Below are positions 27,591 to 39,889 of a DNA stretch of 64,000 bases, in pieces (position 1 is the first letter of the stretch; every line of letters begins with the position of its first letter). A program made the translations under genes and the position numbers. The stretch covers positions 10,111,859 to 10,175,858 of the forward strand of contig CM063287.1 of the NCBI GenBank assembly GCA_032173965.1, given 5' to 3'. The notes beneath the pieces are model-generated. The model saw only the letters and a program-made list of their open reading frames with translations. It did no database searches and was not told where the DNA came from. The stretch is from Sitta carolinensis (taxonomy: Eukaryota > Chordata > Aves > Passeriformes > Sittidae).

Positions 27591-27900
27591 AGAATTATTG
27601 AAGCACAAACACTTGTAAGAGAGGAGAGACCTGGAGGTTGACACAGAGGTGGCCAAAACGTGTTTTGACTGTGCCACAAGTTGTCACACAAAGTGGCACA
27701 GTCTCTGCCAAGGCCTCAGAGAGCATCTTTGTCATCAGACATGATGAGCAGTCACAATCCAAGCAGGAGAGTGAGACCTTGGGGTACACCAAATAGGCAC
27801 CCAAACCTGGAGGCGCTACACATCACTCAGGGAGGGTGGGGAGGTCATGGGGGAAGGGGGTCTGGGACCATCACTGATTAGTTACAAAGGGTGTTTCGAA
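27591..27900. other. GC-richer patch of unknown origin
   Basis: Composition rises between about 27620 and 27870, including a G-rich run near 27825-27865 on the plus strand. The edge is abrupt, dropping to AT-rich DNA after about 27890. An eroded LTR is plausible given the LTR-like block 450 bases downstream, but no TATA or polyadenylation pair was found. Confidence 0.35.
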
Positions 27901-28152
27901 ATTTGTGGGCATTTGTTAGCATTTTGTAAGTGTCTAGTTTTGTGGATTATCTGATATTGATTCTTAATATATAGTTCACTGATTGTTAATTACATGTTAA
28001 GTCTTCAGTAAAGATTTGGTTTGATCTTGATTTTGGTTTAGAATATGTGATCTGAGCTCTGTCAAGTATAGTTTCATGTATCTCAATATTTTACTTCTTT
28101 TCTCCCTGACATATCAGCTGGACAAAGTTTATAGATATGAACTCTTACCAGT

Positions 28153-28180
28153 AAAAAAGAAAAAAAAAAAAAAAAAAAAA
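28153..28180 (+). repeat. poly(A) run
   Basis: Twenty-seven of 28 bases are A, interrupted by a single G at 28159. A retroposon tail is possible, but the sequence upstream is not recognised as a processed pseudogene or SINE. Confidence 0.85.
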
Positions 28181-28349
28181 TTCAGGTTGAAAGGTTTCAG
28201 CTGGTAGTAGCACTTTTCTGTTCACGATACCATTACTTTGGAACCTGAAAACAAGCAATCCCTAAATTCCACCTGTTATAGACAATCAAACTTTACACTG
28301 TCCTACAGTTCCATAAAAATTATTTAGCTATTGCTCAAAACACTTCCAG

Positions 28350-28880
28350 GAAAAGTTAAATATCAGTAGTGTTAAGGAAATCTCCCTCTCTGACCATCCA
28401 GGAGCCACTCTTGCAGTCCCACTCCCACAACCTGAGCTGGGACTGAAGCCCCTTGGCAGCTGCACCCCATGCTCACACAGTCAGACCAGGTTTCCTTACT
28501 CTAGGCTTCCCTCAGCAGAGTCTCAGACATCCAGATCCTTCAAACAGTTTAATCTGGGTGCAATAACTAAACAACAAAACAACAGCTCGAGCTGGTGCCT
28601 CCAAGGAGCAAACCCAAAGAAGGAACCCCTAAGCTTTTACCCCCTCCCCAGTCTGTGTGTGTGAAAGTCTGGGGTCCCCAGCTCAGCCGTGTCCCTGAGT
28701 CCCTCACCAAGTCCTTCGTCATGCAAAGGATGAGCAGTTCACTGACTCCTGTCTCGGGCTCCCACCACCCAGAGCTCAACCTGCAGCTCCCATTGCAGCT
28801 GCACCCTGAGCTGCCCGCACCAAATGTACTCCTCAAATTGGTAACTCAATTTGCAATCGACAAGTCAGAGATTTAAGTGA
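28350..28880 (-). mobile_element. Probable LTR of an endogenous retrovirus (solo, minus strand)
   Basis: A GC-richer block with sharp edges has an LTR-like order of signals on the minus strand. These are a purine/GC-rich U3 (about 28650-28880), a weak TATA-like GTAAAAG at 28634-28640, an ATTAAA polyadenylation signal 81-92 bases further at 28548-28553, then a U5-like segment to about 28380. No internal gag or pol sequence adjoins it, so it would be a solo LTR. The ends are estimates, and no terminal TG/CA pair with a target duplication could be fixed. Overlapping open frames of 89 and 93 codons on opposite strands are incidental. Confidence 0.45.
28548..28553 (-). terminator. ATTAAA polyadenylation signal of the putative LTR
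   Basis: The minus strand reads ATTAAA downstream of a TATA-like element. This would mark the end of the R region if the LTR call is right. Confidence 0.35.
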
Positions 28881-29518
28881 AGAATATTCCAGGTTCTTGA
28901 ATGGGAATGAGTTCTGGAGGCACATTATGTAATCTTTCTGAGAAAAGTCTATCCCAGTCCAATTTTAGGTATTTCTGTGAACTATTTTAACTGCCATGAT
29001 TTCAGTTTCCCCACCACTGGGGATGATGCAGTAACACTTGCTTATCTTCAGCTCCAAAGGCTGTACCCTTTAGCTGTCTTCTTCAATCCAGAACAGCCCA
29101 TGAGTCTGCTGGTTCCGTCATTTAATGACTGAGTAGATTAATCAGTTCACAGAACTTGTTAAAAGTAGTTAAGAGAGGAGAGTAATAGGGATAATTGGTG
29201 AAATCCTAGCTTTTGAAAATATCCAGGGCTCTGATTCATGACTAAGGATATCTTGCATTGAGGTGGCAGTCCCACAGCCATGCTCCAGCTGACAATACGG
29301 AATGTGCAACTATTTTTGTGGCAGCTGCTGAATAGCCACAAATTACAGCCTGATGTATTACAGAAACCAGAGGGTAGTCTCGGTTTACCTCAATACCCTG
29401 GGCTCTAATATAGATATCTAATATACACTGTGATATTTCAACTTCTGTTTGTTGTAGAAACACCCAAACAGCTCACTGCATCCTGCTTCTGACACAGAGG
29501 GGTAGGACTTGCTATGTC
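28881..29518. other. Non-coding DNA, nothing recognised
   Basis: Two overlapping minus-strand open frames of 60 and 73 codons are at chance length. No repeats or regulatory structure could be supported. Confidence 0.6.
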
Positions 29519-29700
29519 CTTTTTTTTTTATTATGTCCTTTTTTATTTTATTATTTATTTATTATTTATTTTATTACGTGACTCACTTTTTGCAACTGTT
29601 ATTGCAATAGCAATTTAAGTGCATGAAAATCTCAAATATTTATAGAGCTACTTATTTTTAATTAATTAATTAATTTCAATTTAATAGTATTTATTTCTAG
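29519..29700. repeat. T-rich (TTTA)n and (TTAA)n simple repeats
   Basis: A T run at about 29519-29529 is followed by a degenerate TTTATTA array to about 29575. A second AT stretch of AATT/TTAA units lies at about 29650-29690. Confidence 0.75.
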
Positions 29701-30103
29701 TTTCCTTCAGGTTATTTATTCACCACTTCCAGATTTGTAATATGCTGGCCCTTTGTTTTTTTAATATTACATATTTCCTGACTCATTTTTTTATACTACA
29801 CACATTTCCCAAGTCAGGTGATTATTTTAATTGCAGTTATATACTACTAATACATACAACTACTAAAACAGTGTACTTTCAAAGCTGGAAATTATTCCAT
29901 TTATGGCGAATCATCAGTTACAATCGCTTCTCACACTACATCTTTTCATGTAATTCTCATGAAATCAAAATGGGATTTACTACTAGAATTTTCCCACACA
30001 TTCAGAAGCTTACTTCTTAATCCTACAATTAAACACAAAATATCACATTTGATTATCACTGAAGACAGGACAGGCTTAATTACAACAGGTTTGGTAAACC
30101 CAG
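29701..30103. other. AT-rich non-coding DNA, nothing recognised
   Basis: A 92-codon plus-strand frame (29742-30020) is rich in Phe, Ile and Tyr, as expected from AT-rich sequence. It is not a credible gene. Confidence 0.6.
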
Positions 30104-30177
30104 TGTGCTCTTCATGAATTATCTCTCACACTGACAAAATTGTGCTCTTCATGAATTATCTCTCACACTGACAAAAT
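30104..30177 (+). repeat. Perfect tandem duplication, 2 x 37 bp
   Basis: Bases 30104-30140 are repeated without a single difference at 30141-30177. Each unit begins TGTGCTCTTC and ends CTGACAAAAT. Perfect identity in otherwise unselected DNA implies a recent event, either slippage or short-range duplication, or a collapsed or duplicated read artefact. It is only two units, so it is a candidate length polymorphism. Confidence 0.95.
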
Positions 30178-30805
30178 TTTCACACAGTTGTCAGGGGTAA
30201 AGGTCAAGACAGATCACACAGATGTCTCCCATGGCTACCTTCCTTAAACAAAGAGAGAGAGGGGCCTGGAAACCTAAATATCTGTGTGCAATTGCTCAGT
30301 CTCAGCTATTAGAACAGTCCTGTTCATGCTGATCCCATTCCTACAGGAGAGCTTTCAGGAGTCAGTGTTTCCAAGATGAATATTAAATTAATAGAACAGG
30401 TATTGTGAATCTAAGGTAGTTTAGAAGTGCATGGCAACTGTAGTGTACAATAGATCTATTTAATAGCACCTGCAAATCACCATCCACAAGTATTCATTCT
30501 CACAGCTCTGCAATACAGTGCTGTGATAAGGAAGCCCAGTGATTCCCTCAGTCTGGAAGCTCCATATTAAGAATATCAACAGGCTTAAACATGCAATATT
30601 CGAAGTCAAACTCATCCAAGCAAGTTTTGAAAAAAAAGCCTAGAATTTTTTTTTTTCCTGACTCTAGCACATCCTAGTATGATTTTCAAAACAATTTTCA
30701 GTCTAATTCTGTGAGTTTTAACTGAGTTTTACCAAGACTGCAATATAGAGAGCAAGCACAATATCATTAGAAACTGAATTTTACAGTACTCACTTCTGGA
30801 AACAA
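30178..30805. other. Non-coding DNA, nothing recognised
   Basis: No open frame over about 60 codons, no element end and no RNA-like structure were seen. Confidence 0.6.
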
Positions 30806-30957
30806 AAGGGGGGGCTCTAAGTAATGGGGAAGGTGGGATGGGGGGTGGTTTTGGGGTTTTGTTCTTTTGGGGTTTCTTTTGTGTTTTTTTTTTTTTTTTT
30901 GTTGTTGTTTTAGTTTTGTTTTTTTTTTGGGTTTTTTTGTTGGGGTTTTTTTTGGCA
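30806..30957 (-). repeat. G/T-only low-complexity tract (complement of the A/C tracts)
   Basis: From the GGGGGGG at 30810 to about 30957 the plus strand is almost only G and T, including T runs up to 17 long (about 30884-30900), GTTGTTG, and repeated GGGG/TTTT blocks. On the minus strand it is the same A/C-type tract as at 3779-4019 and 21699-21790. A minus-strand lysine/proline-rich open frame through it is an artefact. Confidence 0.85.
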
Positions 30958-33900
30958 GAGGAAAACCATAAACTTTTTGAAGGATTTTAGCCACACTTTG
31001 TAGATCTTACTGCTCTGAGCATTTTGTATTCAGGCAAAACATAATTTTAGATCTAAATTATACAATAGCTAAAAGTAGGCACATCAAATCTGAAACACCA
31101 CTGGTCTTTGTTCTAACCCATTCTATTTCTTGCAGTTTATGAAGTACCCCAGAAGTTTCAGCTACAGGCTTTGGTTCACTATTCAAATTGAAAAGTGAAA
31201 GCAGTGCACATTATGCATCTGAAAATTCAACCTTTTTTCAAAACCTCTTGTCTTTACTGAAGAAAATGATTAATCAGGTGCAAAAATCTACTATGTTAAA
31301 ATATCATAAAATAATGTAAAAAATAAGTTTCAATGGAAAACTCTTACATTGGACTGATTATGATTATCTTTGCAAAGCAAAATAATCTGCAGTGGAAAAT
31401 TGGAAGGAAGGAAATTAATCTCTCATCACATTAATTTCCTAAACACAGTATCAAAGCTGTCCAATAAAAGCAGATTTTGAAAAAGTACAAAACCATCAGA
31501 GACAGAGGTAAGTCTATTTGTAATTCAGTATTCAGCTCTTCAGCAATGTCTCAGAGAAGAAACAATAGCTGCTACTTGATCACTCCAAATTATCAATTAC
31601 TGACTCACTCCGTGTCTTCACCAGAAAATGGAAGATAAGCCATTTAAACCTAATCTGTTAAGACCTGTACTTGTCCTTACTGGCAGAGAAAGCAAAAAAA
31701 ATTAAACCCTTCTTCCTCCCTGTTTTGTACATAATAATTATGGCAGTGGAAGGCATTTTGATCTCAAGGAGCATCCTAAACCATATAAGGATTGCCACCT
31801 GATAATAGCATCACAGTTACTATAACATATGGATTTTTTAGACATATATTAACTTAGTGTCCTGGTGGTCCCTTCTGCAATTTCTATTTAAATGGGATTT
31901 TTGCAAGGTTACTGAAGGTAGTGGAATGTTCCCACAGGTCACAAAGGACAGATGTAAGCACATAAGTGATACTGCTGAGGACTCAGGGTGGTATTCATCC
32001 CATGGCATTGCATTGGGCTGATGATCTATGACTACAGGGATCCTTTGCCCCCACTTATAGCTCATTCCAGCATTCCTCCTTTTTTCCTACTCTGCAAATG
32101 AAGCACTGTGAATTGCTGCTTCATCATCCTGACACCTTGCAACAGCTCACTGCATTGTCTGCCACAGCTACCCATATTTGAAATATACTTCTGCTGCCTT
32201 GGGGCTCTATCAATACACATCAAGGTAAAAGGAAAGGAAGGAATAGGATTTTTTCACACATAGGTAATACATTTATTTTATGAACATAAATTCCATTTGT
32301 AAAGCCCCTGTGTTCGCTTCCACATTTTTTTCCAAAGGAATACCACCAAAAGGATTGCCAAGCAGCACAGACTTTTTAAAACTCACCTGAAGTACGTTAT
32401 GGTCTGTAAGTGAAAATCACACATCCTTGATAATTTCCACTGTACATCAGTCTCATTGCAGCTACAAATATTCTGCCAGAAATTATTTTAATGGCTTTCC
32501 TCCTCTACATAAACATTTCCTTCTCACAAATTGTGTTTCTTAAATAAATATCTGATTTGAGAAATGATCTGGTTTAGTCTAGGAAAATAAACAATAAACT
32601 TCTCAAATCTTGCGCAGTATTGAGAACTGTGATGTTTTTGGCTTTTTCTACATATCGTTCATAGCTAATTTGAAACAATTTTTTTTTCATACCAACACCT
32701 TTACCACTGAAAACCCTACATGGCATTGTAGATGTGGTAAGCAAGGATTAAGTTGATACAAGAAAGCCGTTACTTCCTTGTTAGACCACGCATACATTGA
32801 TAGACCTAAATTCTTATCAGCCTCAAATTCTGTACACAGAACACATTTAGAATGTATCATACACACTGAGACCTGACTGCTGTCATCTCAGGGTCCCAAC
32901 CCAATGACCAAAGCTCTTTACTCATCCCCAAATTGGACAGAAACATGTTAGAGCACCCAGTAGCCTGTGACAGTGTGTAGCCACGCTGACCTGAAAGCAC
33001 CAGAGCTCTGTCTGTGCCTGGCCCTGGCTGCTGCTGGCACAAAGAAGGTTGGCAGGGCAGCTGTGGCACTGAGCCTTGAATCAGCCCCTGAACTTTGAGA
33101 AGAGAGCAGAGGTCATTTCCCCACAAGTAGGGACATGTTGCCACTCTAGGATAAAAAATATTACAAACTTTGGGCTAATGAATGTCCCTTCTTAAATGGT
33201 GTGATAAATTAGAATCGGTGTTTTCTTTTGAACATTAAATGAACACAAAGAAAAATAAAGTTTTTGTTTATGCCACTTGCCACATTCTCTTATTTAATAC
33301 TTAATTATCCCAGCAAAGTTTATTTTCCTCCTTCTTAGCAATGAAATCTGGTTATTTAGAAGGAAATTAACTGAATGACACCCTTTCACTGATGTCTATG
33401 CCCTGTTTTTTTCATTCAGTTCAGAGCGTGTAATTTTTTTCTTTTCATTTTGGATAAAAAAAAGGCATCAGAAGGATCAGAGTTAGAAGGACCAGTTAAG
33501 TTTGGTATATTCATACATCCACACTTTGAAATACTCTGAGGGAAAAAAGGCTTATACATTTTGTAAAATGAAAAGTTACATCAACACGTTCAACCCCATG
33601 TCACCCTGATGAATTCTGCCTTTTTGACCTGTCTGGGAAATGACTTCCAGCCTGGGAAGTTCTTTTATGGTCTCAATGGACCTCAAAAGTACATCTAAAA
33701 TCAAACAGGTACCATGGATTTGACTGACATGGAGGTTTGTTCACTGTTCAAAGCTCACAACACATGAATTTACAAACAGATATCACTCTAGAACCTGATG
33801 ACAATTTCTTCATTATACATGCTCCTTTGGTGATTTGGCTGCTGTATATTTTCACTAATGTATTCAGAGACATAGCTCATCTGCAAATGAAATGCCCTTT

Positions 33901-36900
33901 TCAATTACATTTCTGGGGAAAAAAAGTTGTCTAGAAAACTTTTTGACAGTACTTGGGAAAGAGTGAAAAGAATAAATTCTTGAAAAAGTGAAAGAGGTTA
34001 TTTCAGGAGGGTTTTTGGGTTATTATTCCTCCTGCTGGATAATTTAATTTTGGGTTATTAGGTTAACACTCTTCCCCCATACTATGTTTCTTCAGTAACA
34101 AATACTCGGGTGATTTTGTAATTGACTTCCACAGTGCTTATAGCTGTATAGGCAAAATTTACTGTGATTAAATCCAAATTAATTATTTCCACACAAATAC
34201 TAGTAGAGTAGAATTTGCTTGAGGAAAAAAAATGCTTTACGTTCCCTCGGCTGTTTCAAACAGAAAACTCACAACCCCTCCCAGAGAGAGAAAAGTTTTT
34301 TTTAAAAGCAGACCTCAATACAAAGAACTGAACTAACAGATTTCTTCATGGTTTAATCAGAATTTTGAATTATCTATGACAGGTAGAATCTGGAAAATTT
34401 GGCAGCTCTGGACCGTGAGCTGAGGGAGGTTTCAAAGTAAATCTCTGTAACACGTGATCCACGAATGCCTAGCAATCAGAGTGGGCACTCTAAAATCATA
34501 TAAAGGTCAGGTGGCAGGGGAAACCATAAGGACACAGCTTCAGCCAGAGAGAAGCATTAGGGACTCTAAATCCTTTTCTCCTGGGGCAGGGATGACACCA
34601 CTGGCTCCCAGGACCATGCCATGACACCCTACTGCCTCAGTAGTGCGGGACAGGAGCTGGAGAGCAGCCATGAGTTGCTTTTGCTTCTGCACATATATCA
34701 GGTCTTGAAAAGATATTTCTGTATTCTAAGGAAAGAATTAGTCTGGATTAGTGGCTACCACAATTTCACAGTGGGAATTTTAACTGTCAGAAACCTCCAT
34801 CGGCAAAACCAAGTGCTTTCCTGAAACCATGACTAGGAAGCAGATTAAGGTGTACAGCCTTGGTTCCAGCTGGGAGACAACCACCATGGTGTACTTTCAA
34901 GTTTTCCAAAGCAAAACCTTGTGATAGGTTGGTTCTGTAAAAGGACTCAAAAGTCTTCCCTAATCATTTGTGCTTGATAAGAGACATTTTGGCCACCATC
35001 TTTACAAGTGCCTACATAGGTAAGCATAAAGAGTTAATTTTGCAATAAAGGTTCTTACAATGGAATCTGTGTCTGACATTCATAAGGGATGTTAGATGAT
35101 TTAGAATTAGAAGCAGGCCAGCTGCACTTTCTAAATAAATTAATAATGTAAAAACAATTCTTGCTTTTCACAGATACTGCACAGTATAACACACAGTATT
35201 TATTTTTTCATTTTGCAATGTGGATGTTTATATTTACAATAGCACTTTTCTCTGGGGAAGTGACAGTTATGACAACTGAGGACAATACCTAGAATGTGTT
35301 TTGCAATTATTGTGCTACAATGGTAGAAAAGAGGAAAAATCAATTAAACCAATTAGACTACATTAACTGCAGTGCCCCAGTCCAAACATAGCTTTCCCTC
35401 TGTATCCAAGCTTTCCTCTTAGAATCTACAGTCAAGGCTCCAGTATTTGTGTATCAAACCAAAACAAGCAACAGCAATGCTGCTCATACTGCTGACAGGA
35501 ATAATCCTGTTCACTAAAATCTGCTCTCCTTATTCTGTTATTGATGCAGTTGGTAAAAGAGCTTGTTTGAAATTCAATTTGGCTGATTTGAAAACAGGAT
35601 TCTGAGAGGAAGCATTCTCACTGGCCTGCCAGAGTAAGCGGTTAAATGTGAATACACAAACCAATTACAAACTTCTTTCCTTCCTGTGAAGCTTTCTTAG
35701 TGCAAATGTAACTGCAGGGAGTGGAGGAAGGTATTTCCCTGAGAGTGTAAGGTGGGTCCATACTTGTCACTCATTCCTTATTCAAGAAGAATGTTGATTT
35801 TTATGCAAGAACTGCTCTTTCTACTAGGTGGAAGTGTTTTTATGCTAAATTCAAACACAGGGAAGCAAAATAAAAACCAAAAACAAAAAAAAAATATTGC
35901 TGTATGCAGTTTACAGAAGTCATAGTCTGTAAACACAAATAATGCAGCTCAGCTAAATCAGGTCTTAAGGCTGTAACAAGTCAGGTGTATTCTGTATCAC
36001 ATCTTTACTGAGAAGTTTGATCTATGACACTTTCAGAACATCTGAAAAAGACATCAGGAATGTAAGGCGCAGGGAAGCAGTGAAAAGGTCACATACTAGC
36101 AGCACATAAAAATACAATTTCCCAGCATTTAGCAGATTGATAAGCAGACATTTTCTAGATAATGTTTCAGCAAGAGGCACAGTAAATAATTAGGAAACCT
36201 TTTGCCCTCTTGAGCCTTGAGTTCAATTCAGAGATGTCACCACATAAAAGAAGTTTAACATAGTTTTTGTGGATCCAAGGGAAAGTCATTCACATGACAT
36301 GAAATGAAAGTATGTGGCAGCTGTCAAAGAGTGAAATAGTTTACAGCACAGGCTAGGACACTCCAAGTGGGAAATATGCTTGGATACAAACTGAAGTTGA
36401 GTGAGGGAAAAAAGAGTGAGGTATGAAGACATGCAAACAACGCAGTACTTCTGAAGCCCATTTCAGACACCATTTTGGATCTTCTAATGCTCTGGGTTTT
36501 CTGGTGTTTCCAAAACCTCAAAACTGAGTCATAAGAAATGATAAAAAGCTCCTGACTTGAAGAATAGGTGGGAGCAAAATATGGAATCTAAAACATAAAA
36601 ATGGGGTAGAAAAAAAAAAAGGTAGCTTTTCCCATGGATATATAGTGTGTAATTAGCTGTTCTTACTACAACTGTTTTTTGTTCTCCGATATCCAATTTT
36701 TTATATCAAAGAATTAAGTCATAAACAGGACTTTTTCTTTTAAAGTAAATATACCATTTTACTGAATGCCTGCTCTACAAATTCTTCACAAGTTTTATGT
36801 TCGAATTTTATAAGGAAGAAAAGAACATGCAATGAAATTATAGAATGCAACAAAATTTCAAGTTTTGCCATATCTTTTATGGCCCAAGCACACATGAATG

Positions 36901-38869
36901 ACATTCTTTTGTGTCCAAGTGTCTGAAAGTAGATGAGAAGTGACACATAAATTTAGTGGTACGATAACAATGACAAAAACAATGATTGAACAATGCAATT
37001 CTATTACCATGAAACAGTAATAATGTTAATTCTGTGCTACATCTGAAAGATGATAATCCTTTTTTACAGTAACATCCTGCTCACAGTCTTTTGCCTATGA
37101 CAGTCCTCTTTCTGGTGATACTGTCTGAAAGCAGAAAGCCATCTGAGACTTCATAGACCTCTTCACATCCTCTCCCTCGTCTATGGAGAGATCTTTCTGT
37201 CTATTCTAAGCTATGGATGATTATAATGTTGATAATATGAATGGCCCATGGCTGCAAAAGCAGGCATAATTAAGTACACTGTTTCCTTTATTGAATTTTC
37301 TTAAAAATTCTAAAATTCATTTCACCCTGTTTGACTCCTAAGCATTGAGTCAGGACTTCATAAATCTACTAAACTCATTGTAGTAATGCTAATATTGAGT
37401 TGAAGGCAAATAAATTCTTAGCTAATCCACTAATACCTCCCTCAACCAACTCCCATGAGAGAGATCTAGCCAGCAAACAATCAAACGTTTCCCTGAATGC
37501 AGTAAGATTTTATCTAAAATAGCGGACATACATCACCATTAAAATTAAATCTCAGCCCTCTTGATCAGCCATAAGTAAGTTAAGAAAGATTTGATTCTAG
37601 CTAAGGATTTGAAACACTTCTTCCTCCCAGGCCTTCAAGCTTAAGCTTTAAAAATTAATACAAAAATGAACACTAATACTTTTGTATCACTCTGCATTTT
37701 CCCACTAGTGAGGGATGAGATTATCATATATGATATATGAGATAACACAAGGTATTATCTTATTTCTTCGATGGTGACAGTAATGGTTTCAAGATAGGAA
37801 AAGTATTTCCAAGTAAACTGTGTCACAGAAGAATGCAGATTACCCACTAGTCTCTCAGCATGTGATACTGATTTCACCTTTCCAAGTAAAAACATCTAAA
37901 ATCATGTTAGTCCAAGATTTTTTCTGGTTAAATAAAATTAGTTTTGAATAACTATAATTAATTTTTAATTATCATTTATGAAAAAAAGATTGAAGTGTGA
38001 GAGAAAAGTGCTGAGGCCGAGGGCAGAATGGGAATTCCTTTGTCTTTCCATGTTTATGTATGTCAAGTCCACCTTTGGAAAATTTCACAGACAATTCATT
38101 TCTAAAGTGGTCAGTTCTTTCAATCACAGGAAAGATATGCCTGTTACCTTCTTTAGTTCTTTGTCACAGTATATGATTCTTATCTCCTGCTCCTCTATAT
38201 GTTGCTATTGCTAGTAGACAAAGTGCCTAAATATATGTTGGATACCCATTCCACAGTGGGTTTGTAAATTAAAGTTACAGCCACACACAGAGCTTTATTT
38301 GACATAGGCTTAACAGCAGGTGTGTCAGCAATGCTAAAGCTCAAATCAGACTTGAGATATTTAGTCACCTCATGTTAAGATTCATTTTTATTCCATGGTC
38401 ACTTATTCTATACTGCATGAGCCTTTTGTCCTAATTTTAAGGTACTTGCCTTTTAACATGGGAAAAAATGTGTCAATTGAAAGAGAGTTTAGGAAATTTA
38501 ATTTAGAACACTTTGGGAGATTAGAGAATTTCATTTAGAATATGGTCAATAGCTTCATTTTCAGAAGCAGGAAGTCCTTTAGTGTGACTCCACATTTCCG
38601 CATATTCTTGGAAAAGCATTTAATTTATTAAGGGCAAACACTGAAATTCCAGACATACAATTACATAAGTTCATAAATGTATGTGCTTAAATTTACACTA
38701 TAAATTTAAATTAGCAGCACAAGGTCTCCAAACGTATTAAGGATGATATAAACCTCTCTCCCTCATGAGACCGAAATGGTTTCTATTCACTCCTAAGAGT
38801 TTGATGGAAGGTAGGAACCCACTTACCAGCCTCATAAACTGAGTGTGTTGTTAGGCAAGCAGTCCAAAG
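30958..38869. other. AT-rich non-coding DNA, nothing recognised
   Basis: No gene could be supported in nearly 8 kb. A GC-richer patch at about 32.87-33.14 kb has a 95-codon minus-strand frame without recognisable features. A perfect 14-bp AT palindrome sits at 37722-37735. The region around 34.98-35.33 kb has the even, non-repetitive texture of conserved non-coding DNA, but nothing more definite can be said. Confidence 0.55.
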
Positions 38870-39655
38870 CGATTCAGAGGCTCTATAAGCATTCTCCCCT
38901 CCTGTGGGAGCGGGTGGTGATGGTCAAGGGCCGCCACCTTCCTGAGAAGAGTCTCTGTGGAGGGACCCGCATGAGGCTGAGGCAGGCCCAGGCCTACAGG
39001 CAGGGAAGGTCACACCTGCTGCACCCACACACTGCTGCTGAGCCAATAACCAGAGTAGGAGGGGTCACTGCATGAGAGCCCAGGGGCAGCTCAATACCCA
39101 CACGCTGGAAAGGTCCATGGACAAAGACAAGAAACAGCTGAGGGTCCGGGTTTAAACAGGGAGCAGCAGGGGCGGAGCAGGGCCCAGGGTCCAATGGGCT
39201 GAGGGCAGAGGGGCGGTACAAAGGCGGGGCAAAGGGGAACAGCCAATAGGGTAGCGGGGATGGAACACTGCAGCAAAATGGAGCCAATGGGTAAGCAGGG
39301 AAGGGAGAACATTCTAGAGCATGACCATGTAAGGTAACAAGGGGGCTGAACGGGGAGAGCAAGGGTGACATCGACTGGGGAGACCAATAGCACTTCAAAG
39401 ATTGGCTCGTGCCTGGGAAGGCCCATGGCAAAGGCCCTCGGGTCACCCCAGCTGAAAGGGGGCTTCCCCTTTGACTATCTCTGCCCTTCCAGGGCAAGGG
39501 CGTTGCACACCCGGCAGGCTCCCCGCCTACATCCAAAGCTCTCCCTGCAGCACTCCATGACCCCAGGCATTCACAGCCACATCTCGGCTCTTCCCTGCCA
39601 CACATCCCCCTCCAGAGCAAAGCCGGTTGATGCAGCCCACCAGAGCCCAGGCTAG
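38870..39655 (-). mobile_element. Diverged LTR copy, left member of a tandem LTR pair
   Basis: This is the left half of an abrupt GC-rich block. Read on the minus strand, about 39160-39640 behaves as U3: several ATTGG/CCAAT motifs lie at about 39189-39194, 39242-39247, 39283-39288 and 39384-39389. A TTTAAA element at 39151-39156 takes the TATA position. About 38870-39140 corresponds to R-U5. The sequence aligns loosely with the right-hand copy: the short stretch around 'cacttcaaagattggctcg' matches 'cactcgaaggactggctca' near 40066, and 'ggaggggtcac' near 39058 parallels the signal region of the other copy. Its polyadenylation signal is not intact. Boundaries are approximate. Confidence 0.45.
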
Positions 39656-39825
39656 CTCGTGTCACCCCGGTGCTGCTCCAGGTGTGGGAACAGCCGTGGG
39701 TTGGGGTTTGACCAAGGGCTGAACCTTCAGAGCCGCTTGCTCTACAGGGCAGGGTCTGCAGCCACGGCAGGGCTCGGGCACAGGAGAAAGAGGAGGCTCT
39801 CTGCAGGAGGTTCCAGCAGGAGGGG

Positions 39826-39831
39826 TTTATT
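39826..39831 (-). terminator. AATAAA polyadenylation signal in the right LTR
   Basis: The plus strand reads TTTATT, giving AATAAA on the minus strand, in a context of CCAATAAACCCCTCC. It lies downstream of the TATA-like element, as in an LTR. Confidence 0.5.
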
Positions 39832-39881
39832 GGAGCTGAAGGGGTCACAACAGGAGAGCACTGAGCACTGCTGGGCACAGG

Positions 39882-39889
39882 TTTAAAAA
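39882..39889 (-). promoter_or_regulatory. TATA-like element of the right LTR
   Basis: The minus strand reads GTTTTTAAAC here, about 55 bases upstream of AATAAA. It is a plausible but non-consensus TATA box for minus-strand LTR transcription. Confidence 0.35.

Noticed and set aside
28141..28180. Poly(A) run as the tail of a processed pseudogene
   Set aside because: The upstream 500 bases show no coding remnant, and no target-site duplication was evident.
30767..30994. Lysine/proline-rich minus-strand frame
   Set aside because: It is a translation of the G/T-only tract in complement, not a gene.
37722..37735. Perfect 14-bp palindrome made of AT-rich words
   Set aside because: Short AT palindromes are common in AT-rich DNA, and nothing around it suggests a site.
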